From Planctomycetota bacterium (GTDB lineage: Bacteria > Planctomycetota > SZUA-567 > H5-PLA8), in the NCBI GenBank assembly GCA_016200135.1, contig JACQFI010000001.1:1-64000 (forward strand): 64,000 bases of DNA, in the 5' to 3' direction. The notes below the pieces were generated by a model. That model had not been told where the DNA came from. It was given only the letters and a program-made list of their open reading frames with translations, and searched no databases. Below are positions 1 to 6,321 of this stretch, one piece after another. How positions within the stretch are numbered: the first letter of the stretch is position 1; each line of letters begins with the position of its first letter. A program made the position numbers and the translations under genes.

Positions 1-92
1 TGTGGCGCGTCCTCTCGCATCAGGGTCAGGTAAGGTGCCACAAAGGCCCATTCGTCGTCGCTTGCATCGGAAGGGTAGGGTTTCCTTTTCAT
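1..92 (-). CDS. IS5-like transposase, N-terminal fragment cut by the window edge
   Basis: Reading the minus strand from the ATG at 90-92 gives a protein beginning MKRKPYPSDASDDEWAFV and continuing APYLTLMREDAP to the window edge. A start with KRKPYPSDxSDxEWAxxxPYL is the typical N-terminus of IS5-superfamily (IS4/IS5, DUF4096-type) DDE transposases, so the element extends to the left of the window. Only about 30 codons are visible, so whether the transposase is intact cannot be judged. A candidate terminal repeat lies just upstream of the start at 115-138. Confidence 0.75.
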   Translation of the reverse strand, partial: MKRKPYPSDASDDEWAFVAPYLTLMREDAP

Positions 93-114
93 TTACCCTG
101 CATCGGCTATTTTC

Positions 115-138
115 GCTCAAAAGTGCATAACACGCTCT
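115..138 (-). repeat. Putative IS terminal inverted repeat
   Basis: The minus strand reads GAGCGTGTTATGCAC followed by TTTTGAGCG from 138 downwards, ending about 23 bp upstream of the transposase start codon. It abuts CTAG at 137-140. GAGCGTGTT-type ends next to TA or CTAG targets fit the IS5 superfamily. The partner end lies outside the window, so the assignment is inferred from position and appearance only. Confidence 0.45.
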
Positions 139-216
139 AGAATGGCACATAGTTAAGCCGCGCCGGAAATCGTCTTTAGATTTTGTTGTGACAGCGCTCT
201 TGCTCATTTGCACGAC

Positions 217-459
217 CTACTTCTTCTGCTCCGTCCCTTCCGGCACATACTCGATCAGTTCGCTCAGACTCTTCACCTCAAAATACCGGCACAGCCGCTC
301 CAGCGTGGAAAGATGCACGCGCTCAAAGTTGCCGTTCTTCAGCCGCAGGATCGCGCCCTGCGAGAGCCCGGTCTCATGCGAAATAACGCGAATCGGCAGG
401 TCGCGTTTTTCCTCGAAGGCCTTCTGGCGTCTCAAATCATCGAAAAAAGAACGGACCAT
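217..459 (-). CDS. Small XRE-family (Cro/C1-type HTH) regulator
   Basis: This 80-residue protein is a single helix-turn-helix domain. The segment LPIRVISHETGLSQGAILRL (about residues 21-40) is the HTH, followed by the family-typical tail TLERLCRYFEVKSLSELIEY. Such proteins are stand-alone DNA-binding regulators or antitoxin-like repressors acting in the cytoplasm. The start at 459 was chosen because GGGAGG precedes it by a good distance; a longer reading frame upstream has no ribosome site. No toxin gene lies beside it, so a solo regulator is favoured. A palindrome directly upstream (476-493) may be its own operator. Confidence 0.8.
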   Translation of the reverse strand: MVRSFFDDLRRQKAFEEKRDLPIRVISHETGLSQGAILRLKNGNFERVHLSTLERLCRYFEVKSLSELIEYVPEGTEQKK

Positions 460-475
460 GAGTTCCTCCCGTAAT

Positions 476-493
476 GCTATCAATATTAATAGC
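476..493. promoter_or_regulatory. Imperfect palindrome upstream of the XRE gene
   Basis: GCTATCAATATTAATAGC is an 18-bp near-perfect palindrome, with one mismatched pair around an AATATT core. It sits 17 bp upstream of the XRE start codon, next to the ribosome site. AT-rich dyads in this position are common autoregulatory operators for XRE proteins. Function is inferred from position only. Confidence 0.4.
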
Positions 494-748
494 ACACGAT
501 TCCGCAAGTCAATGCAAAATAATCCGTTAATAAAAGCATTTGCTTCTGTTGACAAAAGCATCCGCGTGGAGTACCGTTACATTGCCTGCAATAGGTACGT
601 TCGCAGGTCCTCAAGGTGCCGCCGGAATGGCGCGCTCGCCAAAGGGCGACTTTCGCCCTCTTGGGATTCTTACCCTGCGCAAGGCAAGCTCAGTGGAATA
701 GGTGGACCGCGCCCCTCGCGCGATCCATCCGCGAGAGGAGTCGCTCCA

Positions 749-1003
749 ATGTGGTACTTGGTATTCTGGATCGTGGTGGGCCTCGCCGCCGGACTGCTCT
801 CGAAATCGGCGCCTCCGGGCGTGCGCATCGGCGGCATGTCGGGCGATCTGATCTCCGGCACCGCGGGCGCCGTCTTCGGCGGCTGGCTGAGCAGCCACAT
901 GATGGGAGAAGGTTATATCGCCTGGATGGGCAGCATGGTGGGCGCCGTCGTGGGCGCATTCGCGCTGCTGTTCCTGTTACGCCTCAGTTTCTCCAAGGCC
1001 TAG
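749..1003 (+). CDS. GlsB/YeaQ/YmgE family membrane protein
   Basis: This 84-residue protein is almost entirely hydrophobic, with three predicted membrane segments: residues 2-16, a Gly-rich middle (GDLISGTAGAVFGGWL), and a C-terminal helix ending LLFLLRLSF. Length, spacing and the glycine-rich middle match the transglycosylase-associated GlsB/YeaQ/YmgE family, small inner-membrane proteins often induced by stress whose exact job is not known. The ATG at 749 is preceded by GAGAGGAG at a normal distance. The same frame stays open far upstream, but that part reads through non-coding sequence and has no suitable start. Confidence 0.82.
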   Translation: MWYLVFWIVVGLAAGLLSKSAPPGVRIGGMSGDLISGTAGAVFGGWLSSHMMGEGYIAWMGSMVGAVVGAFALLFLLRLSFSKA

Positions 1004-1059
1004 AGGACCGCGCAGCCCTTTGATTGAGGGTCCGCGTCCCACCCACAAAGAGAGCGCCG

Positions 1060-1602
1060 ATGGAAACGACCGCCGTTCAGGATGAAGCAGGTTCCATTCG
1101 CGCCGCGAAGATGACGGACGCGCAGGAACTGGCGTCCATTAATTTGACGGCCTGGCGCGGCGCGCACAAAGGCCTCCTGTCGGATAAGGTGCTGGCCGAC
1201 CGCTCGACCTTCGGGTTTGAAGACACCTGGCGCAAGTCGCTCGCCAACCCCAGCCACATCAATTTGGTCTGCAAGCGCTTCGGCCAGATCACGGGCTTCG
1301 TCTCGATCGGCCCCAGCCGCGATGCGGACCGCGAACCGCAGCGCTCCGCCGAAATTTACGGGATCTTTCTGCTGCCCGAATTCTGGGGCCAGGGCCGCGG
1401 CTGGGCCATGTGGCGTTCCGCGCGGGAAGCGCTTTCCAAAAGCGCCTTCAAAGAAGTCGGGCTCTGGATCGCGGAGAAGAATTCCCGCGCCGTGGCCTTC
1501 TTCGAACGCATGGGCTTCGTCCGTGATCCTGCCGCGACCCGGACGGCGACGAACGAAGGGGTCGCCAGCCCCGAAATCCGGTTCAGTTTGGCGCTGGGCT
1601 AG
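1060..1602 (+). CDS. GNAT-family N-acetyltransferase
   Basis: The 180-residue product matches the GNAT fold in length and order: an N-terminal segment SIRAAKMTDAQELASIN, a central strand ITGFVSIGPS, acetyl-CoA-binding motif A (IYGIFLLPEFWGQGRGWAMW, with the Q-G-R-G-W turn) and motif B (VGLWIAEKNSRAVAFFERMG). It would transfer an acetyl group from acetyl-CoA to an unidentified amine. The ATG at 1060 follows AAAGAGAG; a TTG at 1024 is possible but has a poorer context. Substrate unknown. It is followed after 67 bp by a small unknown gene on the same strand. Confidence 0.85.
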   Translation: METTAVQDEAGSIRAAKMTDAQELASINLTAWRGAHKGLLSDKVLADRSTFGFEDTWRKSLANPSHINLVCKRFGQITGFVSIGPSRDADREPQRSAEIYGIFLLPEFWGQGRGWAMWRSAREALSKSAFKEVGLWIAEKNSRAVAFFERMGFVRDPAATRTATNEGVASPEIRFSLALG

Positions 1603-1669
1603 CGTTGCCGCGCAACGAGCGCGAGCGCGTGCCGTGCGCAGAAGCGTAGGACTCGGGAGAAAAGCAGCG

Positions 1670-1912
1670 ATGTCCAATACCAGCCGGCTCTCGATTCGTA
1701 TCCTCGGCACGGAAAAACCCGCCGACTTTGAGATCGCGCCGGCCGACGTCCCCGCCATTCTGGAAGCCATCGGCACGAACAAAAAGCTGGACCTGATCAA
1801 ACCCAGGGGCGACAAGGTCACGATCAATCTCTTCTACGTCACCCTCGTCGACATCAACGACGCCTCCAACCGGCAGGCGCCCGGCCAAGCCCTGAACGTG
1901 CGCATCTATTAG
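1670..1912 (+). CDS. Small hypothetical protein
   Basis: The 80-residue protein MSNTSRLSIRILGTEKPADF... has no signal peptide, membrane segment or motif I recognise. The sequence looks alpha/beta: a first strand RLSIRILG, a helix ADVPAILEAI, and a C-terminal strand pair TINLFYVTLVDI and ALNVRIY. The start at 1670 has AGAAAAGCAGCG upstream, a weak ribosome site. Codon use resembles the neighbours. Compact length and sensible composition suggest a real gene, but no function can be given. Confidence 0.55.
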   Translation: MSNTSRLSIRILGTEKPADFEIAPADVPAILEAIGTNKKLDLIKPRGDKVTINLFYVTLVDINDASNRQAPGQALNVRIY

Positions 1913-2034
1913 TTACGCCGTAGCCGGTTTCCGCTTACGCGTGCAAAGCAGCCTATCGTCGAGCCAAGCCGGGCGCATCCACCGTACGTCCGGGTGCGAA
2001 CGAGCCGCCCATCGGATTCCGCGGAGACCGACCC

Positions 2035-2256
2035 ATGCCCAGCGTCATATACTTCTGCCCCTGCAACGCCCCCATGTTCGGCTGGCCCAAAGAAGGAAAG
2101 AATTGGACCTGCACCAACAACCACGCGTTCCTGGGCGTGAAAGATCCCCATCTCGCCGGCGTGGCATGCGTCTGCACCCACACCGGCGACGGCTTCGTAT
2201 CCGGGCAGACCTATAAAATAAGATCCGAATTCCCCGTGCAGGTTCCCAGCAATTGA
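2035..2256 (+). CDS. Small cysteine-containing hypothetical protein
   Basis: This 73-residue protein carries five cysteines: CPC near residues 8-10, C26, and CVC near residues 45-47. The spacing could bind a metal or an iron-sulphur cluster, but no family is recognised. There is no signal peptide or membrane helix. GGAGA lies about 8 bp upstream of the ATG. The gene ends just before a long repeat-filled intergenic region. It may be genuine, but the evidence is limited to the open frame, the ribosome site and the patterned cysteines. Confidence 0.5.
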   Translation: MPSVIYFCPCNAPMFGWPKEGKNWTCTNNHAFLGVKDPHLAGVACVCTHTGDGFVSGQTYKIRSEFPVQVPSN

Positions 2257-2302
2257 GCGCCGCAAGGCCCTGTCGAACGGAAGCATGCCGCCATCCATAC
2301 CG

Positions 2303-2327
2303 AATCGGAAATCCAAAATCGAAAATG
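2303..2327 (+). repeat. 25-bp dispersed repeat, copy 1
   Basis: Twenty-five bases beginning AATCGGAAATCCAAAATCGA are identical to 26964-26988. Related strings (TTTCGGATTTCG and TTCGATATTCGAA) occur in the opposite orientation at 3060-3210, so this appears to be a dispersed intergenic repeat family. Confidence 0.7.
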
Positions 2328-2479
2328 AGTTCCCCTTGACACCCGCCTCCTTATAGGTTACTGTCCCTGCAGCGAACGCGTGATTCCCTATGGGCGATCC
2401 TAACCACGCCGCCGCAACCCGGGGCCATTCCCAACCCAAAATCAGAATAAATGAACCCGGCGCAGCCGCGTCGTGCGTT

Positions 2480-2512
2480 CCCCTCTCCCTTGAACCCTTG
2501 AAGGGAGAGGGG
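2480..2512. repeat. Hairpin repeat with CCCCTCTCCCTT arms
   Basis: The arms CCCCTCTCCCTT and AAGGGAGAGGGG are perfectly complementary around the loop GAACCCTTG. This common intergenic repeat type resembles the hairpin at 38590-38611. There is no T-run after it, so I call it a repeat rather than a terminator. Confidence 0.65.
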
Positions 2513-2652
2513 GCAGGGGGTGAGGGTGCCCTGGTGCTCCCCCCGCGCACCGCGACGCCAAGCCACGCCAAGTAGCTGCCGCCAGATCTGTGGGGCGGGC
2601 CACCGTACCCGCCCACAGTGGTCCGGCGCAGCCGCTCCATTTATTGCCGTTC

Positions 2653-2925
2653 AGTCCCGATGAAGTCGGGACTTCACCGAGTCCCGCGCGAGCGGGACGA
2701 GCATAGCCCCCACCTTCAGGTGGGGGTGCGGTGGCGTATTATTGTTTTGAATTTAACCCTCGTTCACGAGGGTTAATACGTTGGAGTGAACTCCTTGGCG
2801 ACAGGGATAACCGCCGTAAACGGCGGTCATAATCATTGTGGTGAACCAGCCCACCCCCGGCTGAAGCCGGGGGCTATGCTCGGCTCGGCAAGCCGGGTCT
2901 CGGCAAAGCCCCGTTTCACGGGGCT
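2653..2925. repeat. Cluster of seven REP-like hairpins
   Basis: Seven separate perfect or near-perfect hairpins lie in a row: 2653-2673, 2681-2698, 2707-2726, 2753-2776, 2810-2827, 2854-2873 and 2907-2925. Stems are 7-10 bp. Most loops are TTCA, TGAA, TAAA or TTTCA; the second has almost no loop. Stems differ in sequence while loop type and spacing are kept. This is the appearance of REP elements mobilised by IS200-like REP-associated transposases (RAYT). No such transposase is encoded in this window. Confidence 0.7.
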
Positions 2926-2975
2926 AACGGCTTTGCATGTGCAGGCGCGACGAAATCCACAAGATCGTGCGCATC

Positions 2976-3380
2976 ATGTGCATCTTTTTTCAAAAAATCA
3001 GCACCGTATTGCCGCTCTTCGTGTTCCTTCGTGCCCTTCGTGGACAATCCATCGCCGTACTTTCGGATTTCGTGCTTCGCATTTCGGATTTGCAGTTCAA
3101 GATGTGCATCTTTTTTCAAGAAATCGAATCCGCCTTTGCCTTTCTTCGTGTTCCTTCGTGGACAATCCGTCGCAGTTATTTCGGATTTCGAGTTTCGATA
3201 TTCGAATTTTCCGTTCACGATGTGCTCTTTTTTATGCGAAGAATGCCCCCGAAATTCGCCGGCGCTTGGCGAGCACTCGCGACAGGAAGGACCTCTCGCA
3301 CCCGAATCTTGGACTCGGGCTGCGGGAGCTACCGTGCGTCGTGCACATAATGTGCAGACTTTTTTCAATAATTGCGGCGC
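2976..3380 (+). repeat. ~125-bp direct repeat, about four degenerate copies
   Basis: The motif ATGTGCATCTTTTTTCAA occurs at 2976 and 3102, with variants at 3220 (ATGTGCTCTTTTTT) and 3349 (ATGTGCAGACTTTTTTCAA), a spacing of 118-129 bp. Between motifs the copies share CTTCGTGTTCCTTCGTG, GGACAATCC and TTTCGGATTTCG strings. No reading frame is conserved across the copies, so this is a non-coding direct repeat. The last copy ends shortly before kdsA. Confidence 0.7.
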
Positions 3381-3503
3381 TTTGTGCCGTTCCTCAGCAC
3401 TAAGCACTCAGGACTCTGCACTATAAAGGAGAGCTGCCACCCAGAAACCAACCCTGAACCCCCAACTGAATATCGCAAGGCGAAGCGAGCCTGAACGCGT
3501 GCC

Positions 3504-3535
3504 GTTCTCCGTGCCTCCGCGTCTCTGCGGTGAAC
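3504..3535 (+). repeat. CTCTGCGGTGAA-type intergenic repeat, copy 1
   Basis: GTTCTCCGTGCCTCCGCGTC followed by TCTGCGGTGAAC closely matches the right arm of the hairpin repeat at 60408-60440. Here only one arm is present. Confidence 0.55.
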
Positions 3536-3612
3536 GTACGCAGGGCCGTTAGAGTTGGACTGGCAATCCGGGCGGGAGTCCATACGCTTGCCGTGGGTGG
3601 AGGAAGAACCGC

Positions 3613-4524
3613 GTGAAGACGCGTGAGATCACCATCGGCGAGGTGCGCCTGGGCGGCGGCAACGGCTTCGTGCTGATCGCGGGGCCGTGCGTCATCGAGA
3701 GCCCCGAGAAGTGCATGGAGGCCGCGCGGCTGGTGAAGGAAGTCGCGGCAGCCGCGCGCGTGCCGGTGATCTTTAAAGCCTCGTTCGACAAGGCCAACCG
3801 GTCCTCGGGCACGTCGTACCGCGGCGTGAGCATGAAAGCCGGCCTCCAGGTCTTCAAGGCGATCAAGAAAGAGCTCGGCCTGCCGGTGCTCACGGACATC
3901 CACGAGCCCGCGCAGTGCGAGCCCGTCGCGGACGTGGTGGACGTGCTCCAGATCCCGGCGCTGCTCTGCCGCCAGACCGACTTGCTCATCGCGGCGGGCC
4001 AGACCGGCAAGCCGGTGAACGTGAAGAAGGGCCAGTTTATGGCGCCGGGCGACATGCGCAACGTCGTGGACAAGATCAAGTCCACCGACAACGAGGACAT
4101 CATCCTCACCGAGCGCGGCACGACCTTCGGCTACCATTACCTGGTCAACGACATGCGCGCGCTGCCCTCGATGCGCAAGCTCGGCTACCCGGTCGTCTAC
4201 GATGCCACGCATTCGGTGCAGTTGCCCGGCGGCGCGGGGAACCGTTCCGCGGGCGAGCGCCACTTCGTCGCGCCGCTGGCGCGCGCCGCGATGGCCGCCG
4301 GCGTGGATGGGCTCTTTCTGGAAGTCCACCCGGATCCCGACCAGGCGCTCTCCGACGGCCCCAACATGCTGCGCATCGCCGACCTCCCGCCGCTGCTGCA
4401 CGTCCTCAAGCGCATCGACGAGGAAGTCCGCGCGTACGTGCAGGCGGAAGACTTCGAGTTCCGGCCGCCGAAGCCGGGAGCGGGCAACACGCTCCTGGGC
4501 GCCGTGCCCCGCGTGGAAGGCTGA
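3613..4524 (+). CDS. kdsA: 3-deoxy-8-phosphooctulonate synthase (KdsA)
   Basis: KdsA condenses phosphoenolpyruvate with arabinose 5-phosphate to give Kdo 8-phosphate, the precursor of the Kdo sugar of lipopolysaccharide. The 303-residue length, the N-terminal LIAGPCVIES (residues 21-30), KASFDKANRSS, and the C-terminal EVHPDPDQALSDGPNML are characteristic. Cys26 in the AGPC motif occupies the place of the metal-binding cysteine of Aquifex-type KdsA, where E. coli has Asn, so a metal-dependent enzyme is inferred. The GTG start at 3613 is preceded by GGAGGAAG. folC follows on the same strand after 111 bp. Presence of kdsA implies an LPS-like, Kdo-containing envelope. Confidence 0.95.
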   Translation: MKTREITIGEVRLGGGNGFVLIAGPCVIESPEKCMEAARLVKEVAAAARVPVIFKASFDKANRSSGTSYRGVSMKAGLQVFKAIKKELGLPVLTDIHEPAQCEPVADVVDVLQIPALLCRQTDLLIAAGQTGKPVNVKKGQFMAPGDMRNVVDKIKSTDNEDIILTERGTTFGYHYLVNDMRALPSMRKLGYPVVYDATHSVQLPGGAGNRSAGERHFVAPLARAAMAAGVDGLFLEVHPDPDQALSDGPNMLRIADLPPLLHVLKRIDEEVRAYVQAEDFEFRPPKPGAGNTLLGAVPRVEG

Positions 4525-4635
4525 TTCGAAGGATTTCTCGCGCCCCTGGCGGCTTGTCCGCCGATGCAGGCGTGCGGGTGAACGCACGGGCGGACAAGCC
4601 GCCCGTGGCACGACATGCGGGTTTCTAGACCACTC

Positions 4636-6030
4636 ATGCCGATAACGTACGAAGAAGCGCTCGCGTACCTGGACGGCTTCGTCAACTACGAACGCCAGCC
4701 CGCCGGCGCATCCAAGCGCGGCGCGCTGGACCTCTCGCGCGTGCGCCAGCTCGCCCGCGCTCTCGGCGACCCGCAGCTCAAGTATCCCACGCTCCACATT
4801 GCCGGCACGAAAGGGAAGGGCAGCGCCTGCGCCTTCGCGGCCTCGATCTTAAGCGCCGCCGGGCTCAAGGTCGGCCTTTACACCTCGCCGCATCTGGAAG
4901 ACGTCCGCGAGCGCATCGTCGAAGGCGGCGCGAAGATCTCGCGCCAGGCCTTCGCCATGCTCCTCGATCTCTGCATGCCCTATCTCGAAGAGCTGCGCAC
5001 GCGCCCCGAAGGCACGCGGCGGCCGACCTACTTCGAGATCATGACCCACATGGCCTTCCTCTACTTTGCCGCGCGCAAGGTGGACGTGGCCGTGATCGAG
5101 GTCGGCATGGGCGGGCGGCTCGACGCGACGAACCTGGTCGAACCCGATGTCTGCGGCATCACCAACATCAGCTTCGACCACCAGGCCGTGCTCGGGAGCA
5201 CGCTGGAACTCATCGCCACCGAGAAGGCCGGCATCCTCAAGCGCGACGTCCCCTGCGTCGTTGCGCCGCAGATTCAGGCGGTCACCGAGACCCTCGAAGG
5301 CCGCGCGCGCTGGGCGGGGGCCAAGCTCGAGTTCGTCGGCCGCGACCTCAACCTCGCCGTCGTCCCGCGCAAGGCCGAAGACGACGACGCGCCGCTGAAA
5401 GGCTGCATCGCGGCGCTGCGCGCGCCCGACGGCTGGGAAGCCCGCGCCGAACTGGGCCTCGTCGGCCGGCACCAGGCGGAAAACTGGGCCGTCGCCGTGC
5501 GCATGGCCGAGCTCTTCCACGTCAAACGCAAGGGCGGGCCGCTGCCCGAAGCCGCCATCGCGAAGGGCTCGAAAGACGTCGTCTGGCCAGGGCGGCTCGA
5601 AGAGGTCAAGCGCGTCAGCAAGCCCAAGGAGAGCCCGCGCGTCTTCCTCGATGGCGCCCACAACGACTACTCCATCGACACCGTCCTCACCGAACTCCAC
5701 GGCCTCCTGCCCGGCCGCAAGCGCATCGTGGTCCTCTTTGCCTGCGCGAAGGACAAGGACGCCGCCGCGATCCTCAAGAAGCTCGCCGCGCACACCGACG
5801 CCGTGGTCTTCACGCACTCCGGCAACAAGCGCAGCCACGAACCGGAGGAACTTGCCAAGCTCTGGAAGAAGCAGACCGGCAACGACGCGCCCGTCCGCAA
5901 GGACCTCGCCGACGCCCTGGGCAAGGCCGACCGCGAGGCCGGCCCCGGCGGCATCGTCCTCGCCACCGGTTCGCTGTATCTCGTCGGCGCGCTCAAGAGT
6001 CTCGTATCGAAACGCCCCGCGCCTAAGTGA
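4636..6030 (+). CDS. folC: Folylpolyglutamate synthase / dihydrofolate synthase (FolC)
   Basis: FolC ligases add glutamate to folates (and to dihydropteroate when bifunctional), using ATP in the cytoplasm. The 464-residue length fits. Landmarks include the N-terminal EEALAYLDGFVNYE, the P-loop IAGTKGKGSACAFAASIL, the Mur-ligase element YFEIMTHMAFLYFA, VIEVGMGGRLDATN, and NISFDHQAVLGSTLELIA with its active-site His. The C-terminal domain starts near VFLDGAHND. The ATG at 4636 was preferred over an ATG 21 bp upstream because the protein then starts at the usual family position. It follows kdsA with a short gap, but no pathway link is evident. Confidence 0.93.
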   Translation: MPITYEEALAYLDGFVNYERQPAGASKRGALDLSRVRQLARALGDPQLKYPTLHIAGTKGKGSACAFAASILSAAGLKVGLYTSPHLEDVRERIVEGGAKISRQAFAMLLDLCMPYLEELRTRPEGTRRPTYFEIMTHMAFLYFAARKVDVAVIEVGMGGRLDATNLVEPDVCGITNISFDHQAVLGSTLELIATEKAGILKRDVPCVVAPQIQAVTETLEGRARWAGAKLEFVGRDLNLAVVPRKAEDDDAPLKGCIAALRAPDGWEARAELGLVGRHQAENWAVAVRMAELFHVKRKGGPLPEAAIAKGSKDVVWPGRLEEVKRVSKPKESPRVFLDGAHNDYSIDTVLTELHGLLPGRKRIVVLFACAKDKDAAAILKKLAAHTDAVVFTHSGNKRSHEPEELAKLWKKQTGNDAPVRKDLADALGKADREAGPGGIVLATGSLYLVGALKSLVSKRPAPK

Positions 6031-6063
6031 CACATGGCTCCGCCGTCGTGGTCCGCCGTCCCA

Positions 6064-6178
6064 GAATTCGTGGCTCCGCTGTCCCGGAACACGTGGCTCC
6101 GCCGTCCCGGAACACGTGGCTCCGCCGTCCCGGCGGAGGTCGCAGCGGCGTCCCGCCGCTGCCGGGTCACACCGGCGG
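6064..6178 (+). repeat. Tandem 23-bp repeat joined to a GC-rich palindromic module
   Basis: Three copies of a 23-bp unit (core GTGGCTCCGCCGTCCCG) lie at 6064-6086, 6087-6109 and 6110-6132. The last runs into GCGGAGGTCGCAGCGGCGTC and CCGCCGCT. The same core followed by the same palindromic tail recurs at 14624-14721, so this is a dispersed family. It fills most of the 291-bp gap between folC and resB, in which I see no gene. Confidence 0.75.
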
Positions 6179-6321
6179 GACGCCGGCGCCATGAGATAGT
6201 CCCAAAGCCGCCAAAAGCCGTGAAGCTACAAAGCCCTTTGGACATCCAGTTGCTAGTAATAACGGCCCACGAAGGTTATCCTTAACACGCTTCGAGGCTG
6301 GAGTGCGATCCTCGGTTTGGG

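Larger units (their letters stand above)
2257..3600. other. 1.3-kb non-coding region filled with repeats
   Basis: I see no convincing gene here. Open frames on both strands run through repeat sequence and lack ribosome sites. From left to right the region holds a 25-bp dispersed repeat (2303-2327), a long hairpin (2480-2512), a cluster of seven REP-like hairpins (2653-2925), about four copies of a ~125-bp direct repeat (2976-3380), and a CCGCGTCTCTGCGGTG-type repeat (3504-3535). The promoter of kdsA is presumably near the right end. Confidence 0.75.

Noticed and set aside
2390..2575. Short plus-strand frame (about 61 residues)
   Set aside because: It reads through the hairpin repeat at 2480-2512 and has no ribosome site.
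3421..4797. Long minus-strand open frame opposite kdsA
   Set aside because: It is the antisense shadow of kdsA in GC-rich DNA; composition is Arg/His-rich and no family matches, while the plus strand encodes a clear KdsA.
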